Below are positions 13,803-21,571 of a stretch of 29,434 bases of DNA, one piece after another (positions within the stretch are counted from its first letter, which is position 1; each line of letters begins with the position of its first letter). The notes beneath the pieces were generated by a model that worked only from the letters and a program-made list of their open reading frames with translations, made no database searches and was not told the DNA's origin. The position numbers and the translations under genes were made by a program. The DNA is from Bacteroidota bacterium. GTDB taxonomy: Bacteria > Bacteroidota > Bacteroidia > Chitinophagales > Chitinophagaceae. The stretch is taken from contig JAEWKC010000027.1 in the NCBI GenBank assembly GCA_023386235.1, positions 1 through 29,434 of the forward strand, in the 5' to 3' direction.

Positions 13803-16190
13803 TTACTCTATAATTTTCAGTTTTGCATAGTTAAGCATGATTTTCTTTTCACCATTGTTTTCGAACAAAACAGTGGCAATGCGGTTGTGCGCGGCGCCTT
13901 CCATTTTTTGTACGGTTCCAAATCCGAATTTGGCATGTTCTACTTTTTGTCCTTCCTGCAATCCGGAGGTATCGCTGGGTATAAAGTCTGCAGAAGGCTT
14001 ATGCTCTACCACTTTATTTGCTTTAGGGGGTTGCGAAGGAAGAATATTTTTTTTGGGCGGAGGGCCGTATCTTTTTTCTGCTTTAGCAGTATTATCAAAG
14101 CCTCCGAAACCGCCAAATCCTCTGTTGCTCATTCTTTCAAAGGCGTTGCCTCCAAACCCGGATCCAATGCCACCGGCATTGCTTCGGTCTATAAATACTT
14201 CGGGCATTTCATTGATAAACCGGCTGGGTTCGTTGCTGATAATACTTCCGAATTTATATCTTGTATTGGCGTATGAAAGCCAGAGCTTTTGTTTGGCGCG
14301 GGTTACGGCTACATAAAATAATCTGCGTTCCTCTTCCAGTTCTTCTCTTGAATTGATGCTCAGGCCGCTGGGGAATATAGTTTCTTCCACTCCGCCAACA
14401 AAAACCACAGGAAATTCCAGGCCTTTGGCTGCATGAATGGTCATTAATTTTACTACATCATCGCTACCGGTTTTATCTTTTTCATCGGCATCGGTAAGAA
14501 GTGTTACCTGTTGCAGATAAGTAGCCAGTGTAGTGGCGCTGAAAGCATCCTGTTCGTTTGTTTTTTCCAGCATGATGCCATCATCATCAATGCGGGCGAG
14601 ATTTTCCTGGTTATCTACCCATTCTTTTATAGAGTTGAGCAATTCCTGTATATTTTCATAGCGTTGAAGTCCCTCTTGTGTTTTATCAGAAAATAATTCT
14701 TTTACCAGGTTGGTATGCTTTCCTATTTGTACTGCTACATCGTAAGCCGATTTGGAAGAGAGTAGGCTTTGAAAGAATTTTATCATTACCACAAACCCGT
14801 TAATTGCATTCAGGGTTCCTGCCCTAAAGCCGTGCTGTGCCGCGTTTTGCAATACATTCCAAATTGTGGTATTGTTATCAGACGCTATAGTCTGCAGTTT
14901 TTCCATTGTAGTTTTTCCAATGCCACGCACAGGATAGTTAATAATTCTTTCCAACGCTACTTCATCGGCAGGATTTACCGTAACGCGCAGATAGGCTATA
15001 AAGTCTTTTATTTCTTTACGCTGATAGAAGCTTAATCCACCGTATATTCTGTAAGCAATGCCAGACCTCCGCAGGTTTTCTTCAAACGATCGGCTTTGCG
15101 CATTGGTTCTATACAGAATGGCAAAATCTTTATTGTAAAAATGATTCCGCAATTTTTGCTCCTGGATAGTGTTTGCTACGAATTTACCCTCATCGTTGTC
15201 GGTCATGGTGCGCACCAGCTTTATTTTTTCTCCGTCGGTATTTTCGGTCCACAGTTCTTTGGGAATTTGACCTTTATTATTTTGAATAACGGCATTAGCT
15301 ACATTGAGAATGTTTTTGGTACTGCGATAATTTTGTTCCAGCTTAATTACTGTAACGTCGTCATAATCTTTTTTAAATTGCAGAATATTTTCTATGGTTG
15401 CTCCGCGGAAACTGTAAATGCTTTGCGCGTCGTCGCCCACCACGCAAATATTTTCATGTCGTGCGGCAAGCAGCTTCGCTATTTGATATTGAACGGGATT
15501 GGTATCCTGGTATTCGTCAATCAAAATGTAGGTAAACTTATTTTGATATTTATTCAGCATTTCCGGAAATGTGTTCAGCAATTCATACATTTTCAGCAGG
15601 AGGTCGTCAAAATCCATGGCGCCGTTTTTAAAGCAACGATCGCAATAGGCTTTGTAAAGCTTTGCCAGCGCCGGTTTGTTGGCGCGCATATCTTCCTGTT
15701 GAATGTAATAATCCTGCGCATATTCCAATGGGCCAACCAATGCGTTTTTAGCCTGTGAAATACGATTGTGCACCGCGTTGGGCTTATAATGTTTTTCGTC
15801 CAGTTCCATTTCTTTCAAAATGGTTTTAATTACACTTCGCGAATCGTCGGTATCGTAAATAGTAAAACTGTTAGGATAGCCCAGCCTATGGGCATCGGCC
15901 CGCAATATTCGGGCAAATACACTGTGAAATGTACCTATGTAGAGGTTTCTGGCCTCATTGTTACCCAACATTTTTTCTATACGCTCTTTCATTTCCGCGG
16001 CAGCTTTATTGGTAAAAGTGAGCGCCAGAATATTAAAAGCATCTACACCTTCTGCCAGAAGGTGCGCAATACGTGTGGTTAAAACTTTGGTTTTACCACT
16101 GCCGGCCCCGGCTACAATCATCAATGGTCCGCTTATGTGTGTGGCAGCTAAATATTGGTTTTCGTTTAGTCCTTTCAGATAATCTCGCAT
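13803..16190 (-). CDS. pcrA: ATP-dependent DNA helicase of the UvrD/PcrA family
   Basis: The 795-residue superfamily 1A helicase unwinds DNA in excision and mismatch repair and strips RecA or stalled polymerases. Motifs in order are: the Q-motif LNENQYLAATH, Walker A VAGAGSGKTKVL (residues 26-37), GTFHSVFARIL, Walker B ILIDEYQDTNPVQY, motif III GDDAQSIYSFRGA, motif IV LEQNYRST, motif V MTIHAAKGLEFPVVFVGGVEE and motif VI RRLFYVAVTRAKQKLWLSYA. After a glycine-rich linker, the C-terminus has EGQKVEHAKFGFGTVQKMEG, the Tudor-like domain of PcrA/UvrD that contacts RNA polymerase. A TACCTTGC promoter-like element lies 6 bases before the ATG. Confidence 0.95.
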   Translation of the reverse strand: MRDYLKGLNENQYLAATHISGPLMIVAGAGSGKTKVLTTRIAHLLAEGVDAFNILALTFTNKAAAEMKERIEKMLGNNEARNLYIGTFHSVFARILRADAHRLGYPNSFTIYDTDDSRSVIKTILKEMELDEKHYKPNAVHNRISQAKNALVGPLEYAQDYYIQQEDMRANKPALAKLYKAYCDRCFKNGAMDFDDLLLKMYELLNTFPEMLNKYQNKFTYILIDEYQDTNPVQYQIAKLLAARHENICVVGDDAQSIYSFRGATIENILQFKKDYDDVTVIKLEQNYRSTKNILNVANAVIQNNKGQIPKELWTENTDGEKIKLVRTMTDNDEGKFVANTIQEQKLRNHFYNKDFAILYRTNAQSRSFEENLRRSGIAYRIYGGLSFYQRKEIKDFIAYLRVTVNPADEVALERIINYPVRGIGKTTMEKLQTIASDNNTTIWNVLQNAAQHGFRAGTLNAINGFVVMIKFFQSLLSSKSAYDVAVQIGKHTNLVKELFSDKTQEGLQRYENIQELLNSIKEWVDNQENLARIDDDGIMLEKTNEQDAFSATTLATYLQQVTLLTDADEKDKTGSDDVVKLMTIHAAKGLEFPVVFVGGVEETIFPSGLSINSREELEEERRLFYVAVTRAKQKLWLSYANTRYKFGSIISNEPSRFINEMPEVFIDRSNAGGIGSGFGGNAFERMSNRGFGGFGGFDNTAKAEKRYGPPPKKNILPSQPPKANKVVEHKPSADFIPSDTSGLQEGQKVEHAKFGFGTVQKMEGAAHNRIATVLFENNGEKKIMLNYAKLKIIE

Positions 16191-16196
16191 AGATGC

Positions 16197-16204
16197 GCAA
16201 GGTA
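16197..16204 (-). promoter_or_regulatory. Probable -7 promoter element of pcrA
   Basis: On the minus strand this reads TACCTTGC, one mismatch from TAnnTTTG, ending 6 bases before the pcrA ATG. It implies a very short or absent leader, as for trmB and tsaB. Confidence 0.35.
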
Positions 16205-16286
16205 CAAAATTTAGTAGTGGGAAGAAAGTATGTAGTGTATTATGAGAGGTTAAATTTTATTGTGTCGGAGGGCGGGATCTTGGCTA

Positions 16287-16396
16287 TATCTTTGCTTTAC
16301 TTTGTTAGCAAAGGATGCCGGCTTTAATCCCTGCCGGATTTATAGCTGAAGGCGGTATAATAACGCTACGCAGAACGGGCGAGGAACGGTTTTTTT
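16287..16396 (+). ncRNA. Possible small RNA 1: promoter element, GC-rich stretch, T-run
   Basis: TATCTTTG at 16287-16294 matches TAnnTTTG. It is followed by a stretch that is clearly richer in G and C than the surrounding gaps and contains two small hairpins: CTTTG/CAAAG, and CCGGC/GCCGG around position 16320. It ends in seven T residues at 16390-16396. No start codon or frame of note lies in it. I do not see a strong hairpin immediately before the T-run, and the -33 element is poorly spaced, so this is tentative. Confidence 0.25.
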
Positions 16397-16429
16397 AATG
16401 AACAGACAATAGTGAATAATGAATATTTT

Positions 16430-16460
16430 TTTGACAAGCTCCTCTTCCAATATAGTTTTG
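16430..16460 (+). promoter_or_regulatory. Full two-element Bacteroidota promoter
   Basis: TTTG at 16430-16433, a 19-base spacer and TAGTTTTG at 16453-16460 match the -33/-7 Bacteroidota consensus. It is the best-formed promoter I find in the window, yet it reads into a gap with no annotated gene. Confidence 0.65.
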
Positions 16461-16466
16461 CAACCG

Positions 16467-16625
16467 AAACGAAGTACAGCGAAGCATTCTTTTTTCAGCC
16501 ATTAGAAACGGATAGCACATCTGCATCAGCAACGAAAAAAATGAGTAGCTACTCATGAACTATTTAGTAACTACTCATTCATAGACAAGAGGCTACTCAT
16601 TTGCAAACGAGTAGCCTCTCATTTT
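16467..16625 (+). ncRNA. Candidate small RNA 2 with repeated CTACTCAT motifs
   Basis: From the expected start about 6 bases after the -7 element, a transcript of roughly 160 bases would end at a hairpin followed by TTTT. It contains CTACTCAT three times on the plus strand (16549-16556, 16571-16578, 16593-16600). The first copy is half of the 16-bp palindrome ATGAGTAGCTACTCAT (16541-16556); the third is part of the terminal hairpin. Only micro-frames occur (MSSYS at 16541; MNYLVTTHS at 16555-16584). Its 3' end lies about 30 bases from the convergent HU-like gene. The repeated accessible motif would suit a regulator of mRNAs or a protein-binding RNA, which is inference. Confidence 0.5.
16588..16625 (+). 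terminator. Hairpin terminator of candidate small RNA 2
   Basis: A perfect 11-bp stem, AGAGGCTACTC (16588-16598) with GAGTAGCCTCT (16609-16619), and a 10-base loop are followed by CATTTT. The minus-strand side lacks a T-run, so it fits plus-strand termination better than termination of the HU-like gene ending at 16655. Confidence 0.55.
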
Positions 16626-16654
16626 AATGCCTAATTGTTTGCGCAACACGCTTC

Positions 16655-17041
16655 TTATTTTACCTTTTCGAAGCCTGCGGCATTCAGTGCTTCAAGGATG
16701 CGCTCTCCGGGACGATAGTTTACACCTACGGATTGAATAAAATTGGCATTAAACTCCTTTTGGGTGTCGGCTCCCTTGCTGCTTAGTGCCGGATACAAGG
16801 TACCCAGCTTGTCCAGCCTTACTATACGGCTGTCTGCCAGAGCGCTTTGTATCACGTTTTCCAAGGCTATGATTACGCCTCTTATATCGGCTTCACTTAG
16901 AGCACTAAATTTTTCTATTTGTTTAACCAGATCGTCTACGGTAAGTTCGCCATTCATAGCTACCGAAGCATACCATTTTTTTACCCCTCCACCAGCTACA
17001 CCGGGCTGGGGTCTTTCTATTACATTGTACTTAATGGGCAT
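16655..17041 (-). CDS. HU-like DNA-binding protein (HU-HIG family)
   Basis: This 128-residue protein starts MPIKYNVIERPQPG and continues with VKKWYASV, GELTVDDLVKQIEKFSALSEADIRGVIIALENVIQSALADSRIVRLDKLGTLYPAL. This is the helix-helix-beta layout of the divergent HU/IHF domain found in Bacteroidota (Pfam HU-HIG), where the N-terminal YxxxxRxxPG segment precedes the HU fold. Such proteins are presumed to bind and bend DNA as dimers; direct evidence is limited. The C-terminus (VNYRPGERILEALNAAGFEKVK) is short, with no extra Ig or wHTH domain. Thirty-one bases separate it from the upstream lipase-like gene on the same strand. Confidence 0.8.
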   Translation of the reverse strand: MPIKYNVIERPQPGVAGGGVKKWYASVAMNGELTVDDLVKQIEKFSALSEADIRGVIIALENVIQSALADSRIVRLDKLGTLYPALSSKGADTQKEFNANFIQSVGVNYRPGERILEALNAAGFEKVK

Positions 17042-17072
17042 AGTTTTGTTTTTTAAAAGGTTAATAAAATAT

Positions 17073-19961
17073 TTATTTGGCTACCTGTATGGTTTTCTTT
17101 TCTATGAGCTTGCCTGCATTGTATAGGTTGAGATAGTAAATACCATTGGCAAGGCGGCTTACATCTATCTGCGCATTTTGAGTAGCTCTTACGTTTTGGC
17201 GTAGCTTGATATTACCGGTGATATCAGAAATAATTACCTGATCAAAAGAAGGAACCTGTGACTGGCTTGTACCCGTAGTTTTTGCCATATTTCTTACCAT
17301 AATATTTGATTCGTCTAACCCTATAGTTATTACCGAAGAAGAAGGGTTAGGAGAAACTAAATACTGTTGTTGTGGAGATACATATACTTCTTTCCTGTAT
17401 GTTGCGGTAGTTGTAGTATTAGGAATATTAACTATAACTTCAATTATAAAATTACCGGGATAAGGGAACGATACATTTGCCTGTATATCTTGAAAATATG
17501 TATTTTTATAGGTGCCGATATTTGATACAAAAGTTGAGTAATTTGGGTTATTATCGAAATGATAAAGATTCCATTGATAATCTGCCAGTTGCCCGGAGAA
17601 ATTTGGATCTTCTGTGGTTGACATAAATAAATAATTTTTACTAGGACTATAGCTTTGACTATTAACAGGACAATAGGCTATGCATTGAATATTAAAATCA
17701 GGAATAGAAAGGGTACTATAAATAGGTAGACTAACTTTATAAATACCACAGTTATAATTAATTTGAGCCGTTAAAGTAGCAGAGCCGACTATACCATTTT
17801 TAATAATAACAACATCGTTATCTCCCGTCGGATATTGGGAGAATCCTGAATTATTGTCAATTCTCCAACTGACTGTTGCATTTACCGGAAAATGATTCAA
17901 TCTAAAAAATGAAGCACCAACAATATTACGACTTCCTTCAATTTTTGTTAGAGTAGTATAATTTATATCACATATATTTATCGTGTCATTCTTCACATTC
18001 TCCAGCCAGTTGTTCAGCCAGGCGACGTTATTTGCCGTAAGTGTAACATGCTGTTCGTTGGTAGCGGGAGCATAATAATCGTCAAAATAAATTTCTCCTG
18101 TTTGTACCAGGTTTCTGTTATTTACAGGCTGCGACCAATCAAAATTGGGGTTTTTAAAACCTAATGCACTAACGGTGGGGATGAAGGAGTTATTGTCAAG
18201 TAGCGTACGCCATTGAGGGTGAATATTTACATTAAAAAAAAGTACTTTACTTACTTTATTAAAGCCTGTGCTAAACCCTTGTTTTAGCTCTTGAGCTGTA
18301 TTGAATAATCCTCCGGGTACATTATCCATACTTCCCCGAGAATTGGATTGATAAACTGTAAACTCATCGCTAAACTTTCCTCTCGCCCATCCAGTAAAGA
18401 TGGATTTTGTATCTCCGTATCTTGGTAAAAAGCTACATTTAAGTTCTAAAGCTTTTGCTCCGAAAATAGTTGCTTTACCATACAAATTTAAAAATTCCTG
18501 GCCTTCAGTCCATATTTTACTACCGTTGCCAGATCCATTGACCAGTGCAATTTTTTTTAAATTCTTCGGCCAGCCATTAGAACTTGCTAATCCATTTGAT
18601 TTTAGAGCATTATAATAAGTTTGATGAAATGGCGCAGTTCCATTCTGTCTAATAAAAAGCTTATAATCGTAGTAAGAGTAATTAGGTAAATTGTATTCAT
18701 AACCAACAGTTTCAAATTGTTCAATAAGCATTTGCTTTGAAGCTGGGTTACCAAGCTTAGTAAAATATTGCTTTCTGGCTTCTTGATTGCCTGTAATAAA
18801 CCCTAAATATATCATGCTTCTTTGTCCGGCTAAAGGGATATTCGCTCCTTCATGCGGACTATCAAAACTTACCCATAGTTTGGTATTATGCTTCATGTTT
18901 GCTACTCCTTCGGCTTCTTTCTTCTCCATATATGCAAGGGCGTAGCGACTGATTTGTCCACCCATACTCGGTCCTACAATTACCAATTTTTCATTACTAC
19001 CGTTTTGTCTTAATCTTTTATTGACCGTTTGGATTAGCTTTACCAATAAAAAAGCATTACGCTCTATATAATCATTCCCTCCGTCTCTACTATTTCCGTT
19101 GATTAATGGTATATCAATTTCTGTCTTATCTTTTTCATCATACTTTGTACCCGCTACTGGAAAATTTAGAATAATCAAGTCATAACCTTTTTTACGCAAT
19201 TCCTGACCTAAATGTCCTCCCGGATAAGATAGCTGCTTATAATAAATTTCATGATAATTTCTACCGTCCTGTGCATCAAAGCCATCCATCATGATAACCG
19301 GTTTTCTCAATACCCTTTCGCTACTATTGGTATCATTAGCATTAGCATAATGGTAATAGATATGAAAATCGGCATAGCTGGTAGTAGCTGTGTTTTCATC
19401 ATACCCCTGAAAAGGAATATCGGAAGCAAGAAGTTCATGTACGGGAGCGGCCGTGCTTTGTAAAGTATTTGTTCTGAACATTGCCTGATTATTTTGCAGA
19501 ACATTTATAATCTGAACAGATATAAAGCTGCCGGCAGTAGTCTGTGTGGTTATGTGCAAATAATTTAAGCCCGGGGCAGAAAAACTGACAGGAAGAGCGG
19601 TATTGACGGAGAGAGTGTATTGCATACCGGTGGTGATATTTGTAATAGCGTACCCGGTAATGCTATACTGCGTATTATTTGAAAGTATCAGCGATAAGGA
19701 AGACTGTAAAGTATAGCTTGCACCTGCCGTTACCTCATCTATAGCCAAACCTGAAAATGTAGCATTTTTGGCTATATAAGGCGATGCTCCACCGGCATCT
19801 ACCAATTCATTGTTGACTACCTGCATTCTGCCATCGTAATAGGCCATCGTATCTATGTAGCCAAAATTATAGTTAAAGGATAGTAAGGCGATTGTTTGTT
19901 GTTCTTTTAATCCTTCAACGTTGGTTGCCATATTCTCAAAAGTATAGCCTACCGGTGTCAT
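17073..19961 (-). CDS. Lipase-like alpha/beta hydrolase with T9SS sorting domain, main part of an amber-split gene
   Basis: The 962-residue frame contains KPVIMMDGFDAQDGRNYHEIYY, a nucleophile elbow GPSMGG (Ser332) in VIVGPSMGGQISRYALAY, and SFDSPHEGANIP. These resemble lipase/PGAP1-like alpha/beta hydrolases. The end has YLVSPNPSSSVITIGL and about 60 residues later ANGIYYLNLYNAGKLIEKKTIQVAK, a type IX secretion type A sorting domain. A secreted T9SS protein needs a signal peptide, but this frame begins mid-protein. The same reading frame continues upstream across a TAG codon at 19983-19985 to a signal peptide starting at 20240. The ATG at 19961 is therefore probably not the native start, and the gene is either a pseudogene, misread, or expressed by readthrough. 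Confidence 0.8.
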   Translation of the reverse strand: MTPVGYTFENMATNVEGLKEQQTIALLSFNYNFGYIDTMAYYDGRMQVVNNELVDAGGASPYIAKNATFSGLAIDEVTAGASYTLQSSLSLILSNNTQYSITGYAITNITTGMQYTLSVNTALPVSFSAPGLNYLHITTQTTAGSFISVQIINVLQNNQAMFRTNTLQSTAAPVHELLASDIPFQGYDENTATTSYADFHIYYHYANANDTNSSERVLRKPVIMMDGFDAQDGRNYHEIYYKQLSYPGGHLGQELRKKGYDLIILNFPVAGTKYDEKDKTEIDIPLINGNSRDGGNDYIERNAFLLVKLIQTVNKRLRQNGSNEKLVIVGPSMGGQISRYALAYMEKKEAEGVANMKHNTKLWVSFDSPHEGANIPLAGQRSMIYLGFITGNQEARKQYFTKLGNPASKQMLIEQFETVGYEYNLPNYSYYDYKLFIRQNGTAPFHQTYYNALKSNGLASSNGWPKNLKKIALVNGSGNGSKIWTEGQEFLNLYGKATIFGAKALELKCSFLPRYGDTKSIFTGWARGKFSDEFTVYQSNSRGSMDNVPGGLFNTAQELKQGFSTGFNKVSKVLFFNVNIHPQWRTLLDNNSFIPTVSALGFKNPNFDWSQPVNNRNLVQTGEIYFDDYYAPATNEQHVTLTANNVAWLNNWLENVKNDTINICDINYTTLTKIEGSRNIVGASFFRLNHFPVNATVSWRIDNNSGFSQYPTGDNDVVIIKNGIVGSATLTAQINYNCGIYKVSLPIYSTLSIPDFNIQCIAYCPVNSQSYSPSKNYLFMSTTEDPNFSGQLADYQWNLYHFDNNPNYSTFVSNIGTYKNTYFQDIQANVSFPYPGNFIIEVIVNIPNTTTTATYRKEVYVSPQQQYLVSPNPSSSVITIGLDESNIMVRNMAKTTGTSQSQVPSFDQVIISDITGNIKLRQNVRATQNAQIDVSRLANGIYYLNLYNAGKLIEKKTIQVAK

Positions 19962-19982
19962 CCTGCTGTTTTCCAGATCCCA

Positions 19983-20240
19983 CTAGGTTTGTATTAAATG
20001 ACTTTTACCGGTGGTATCTCCGTTTTGCCATATGCTCATCCCTGCCCAACCAAATACTTTATCGTATAGCACGCCATAAGGCACACGGCTTACCGGTAAA
20101 TTATCCGAAGCCATGGCAAAAGCCTGAGCATAAGACTGGGTGCCATTGTTGCTGCTAAGCTGTAAATCAGGCACCTGTGAAAAAGAAATGTATTGTATGG
20201 TTAATAGTACACATACTATTATGTAAAATTTCATTTTCAT
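19983..20240 (-). pseudogene. 5' fragment of the amber-split lipase-like gene (signal peptide)
   Basis: This 85-residue frame starts MKMKFYIIVCVLLTIQYISFSQ, a clear Sec signal peptide ending near FSQ. It continues VPDLQLSSNNGTQSYAQAFAMASDNLPVSRVPYG and ends HLIQT before TAG at 19983-19985. The next codons, in the same frame, read WDLENSR and run straight into the 962-residue hydrolase frame at 19961. Removing the one stop codon gives a continuous secreted hydrolase of about 1,055 residues (17073-20240). A single base substitution explains the break. On its own the fragment would be an exported peptide without a catalytic domain. Confidence 0.75.
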
Positions 20241-20269
20241 AAATTATAGTTTATTTTGATTAAATAATT

Positions 20270-20735
20270 TTATTTTTTAAGGTCAAAGCGCCCATGAGTT
20301 ATTGATATCTTCTTTCCATTACTTCCTGTTACTTCTGCTTGAAATGTTCCAGATACAATCCCACTTTCATACCTCGTAATGTGCACATAGGAATTAGTGT
20401 TAGGAATGACAGACAATACATAAAACGAAAATTGATTATCGCGGTATATACCAACTCCTTTAAAATCAGGAATCTTAACTTCAATACCTATTGGAGAATC
20501 CCTTTCCCATGGAGTCACATTAATAGAAAGCCCTGGTTCAGAAAGATTTACGGAATAATAACTTGTTCCGAAGACTTCCGGACATGCCTGGAGGCTTAGG
20601 TTTAGTGGCTGTATAAGGCTTTCCATTAATCAAGCATCCAAAGGTATTAGCTCCCGTCTGTGTGGCGGGCGGTAATTGTTTTTGCGCGCTTTTTTCGCAA
20701 CTGCCCGCCGTAAGCAGTATGGCAAGGGAGCACAA
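20270..20735 (-). pseudogene. Frameshifted small lipoprotein (DUF6252-like)
   Basis: Two overlapping minus-strand frames look like one broken gene. The upstream frame (20538-20735, from a TTG) has LAILLTAGSC, a lipobox-like signal end, then GANTFGCLINGKPYTATKPK, a pattern typical of DUF6252-like lipoproteins. The downstream frame (20270-20626) carries VFGTSYYSVNLSEPGLSINV and VSGTFQAEVTGSNGKKISITHGRFDLKK, the expected beta-rich remainder. They are offset by one base, with the switch needed between about 20631 and 20538, so a one-base insertion or two-base deletion is the likely lesion. No ATG start is visible either; the frame is open back to a TAA at 20763-20765. It lies just upstream of the amber-split hydrolase. 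Confidence 0.6.
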
Positions 20736-20959
20736 GAGTAAGGTTTTCGTAAAATAGGTATTTTAAATGTGTAAAAGAGTTGGAAGCGTAAAAAAATTAT
20801 TTCAGATATAAAATTAAGCATTTCAACCTTAACAAACAATAGTTTAAGTGTGATATTGGTCATGTATTGCAAGCCGGCATGAGAAGAGATCTATGTAGTT
20901 TTACATTATCTTAAGCATAGTATAACGCAACCAACGCAACTAAAAATTTATTTATCAAA

Positions 20960-21568
20960 CTATCTTTCAACAATCGTCCTGAATGTAAGATTAATGCGCG
21001 GTGTCATTATTTTTTTTGAAGGAGGAAGGCGATGCAGCCAATGACTTTGTGTAGTATCTTTCATTACCAGCAGGCTGCCATGTTCTAAATGCAGCTCTAC
21101 CTTTTCACCGGACACTTTATGTTTAAAAGCAAATTTTCTTTCCGCGCCAAAGCTTAAGGAGGCGATAGCGCCATTTTTTTGCAGATCTTTTTCATCATCG
21201 CTATGCCAGGCCATTCCTTCGTTTCCGTTGTGGTATAAATTTAATAAACAGGAGTTGAATGTTTCTTTAGATACGGTTTCTGTGAGCGCTTTTAATTGAA
21301 GCAATTCTTTTGTCCAGGGCAAAGCATATCTTGTAATTCCCGAATAAGCATATTGATATTGTTGATTGCCATACCAGGCAACCTTTCTTTTAGTGATTAT
21401 TTTTTTACCAAATATTATTGCTTCGTCATTGCGCCACTCAATGTGCTGCATAAGAGCGTTAAAAAATATATCGGCCTTTTCTTTGCTGATTATTTTCCCA
21501 AAATAATTCGCGGTTCCGTCTTTGGGCAGCAGATTGAAAGAAAGGTTTATATCGTTATTAAACAACAT
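20960..21568 (-). CDS. alkB: AlkB-like Fe(II)/2-oxoglutarate-dependent dioxygenase
   Basis: The 202-residue protein belongs to the AlkB family, which removes methyl groups from 1-methyladenine and 3-methylcytosine in DNA by oxidative demethylation. The iron ligands are visible as the HxD motif in MAWHSDDE and the distal histidine in HWLHRLPP. The 2-oxoglutarate-binding arginines are in PRINLTFR. Upstream features include ITKRKVAWYG, QYAYSG and FNSCLLNLYHNGNEG, all typical of the nucleotide-recognition region. It starts 3 bases after the stop of the Ada-like gene on the same strand, forming an alkylation-repair operon. Confidence 0.93.
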   Translation of the reverse strand: MLFNNDINLSFNLLPKDGTANYFGKIISKEKADIFFNALMQHIEWRNDEAIIFGKKIITKRKVAWYGNQQYQYAYSGITRYALPWTKELLQLKALTETVSKETFNSCLLNLYHNGNEGMAWHSDDEKDLQKNGAIASLSFGAERKFAFKHKVSGEKVELHLEHGSLLVMKDTTQSHWLHRLPPSKKIMTPRINLTFRTIVER

Positions 21569-21571
21569 AGC

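Noticed and set aside
16541..16618. CRISPR-like or iteron array from the CTACTCAT repeats
   Set aside because: The repeats are 8 bases, differently spaced and oriented, and are explained by a palindrome and a terminator stem; no Cas or replication initiator gene is nearby.
20630..20872. Minus-strand 80-residue frame MQYMTNITLK
   Set aside because: It overlaps the lipoprotein remnant in a different frame and shows no recognisable domain; it could include the lost 5' region but does not join in frame.
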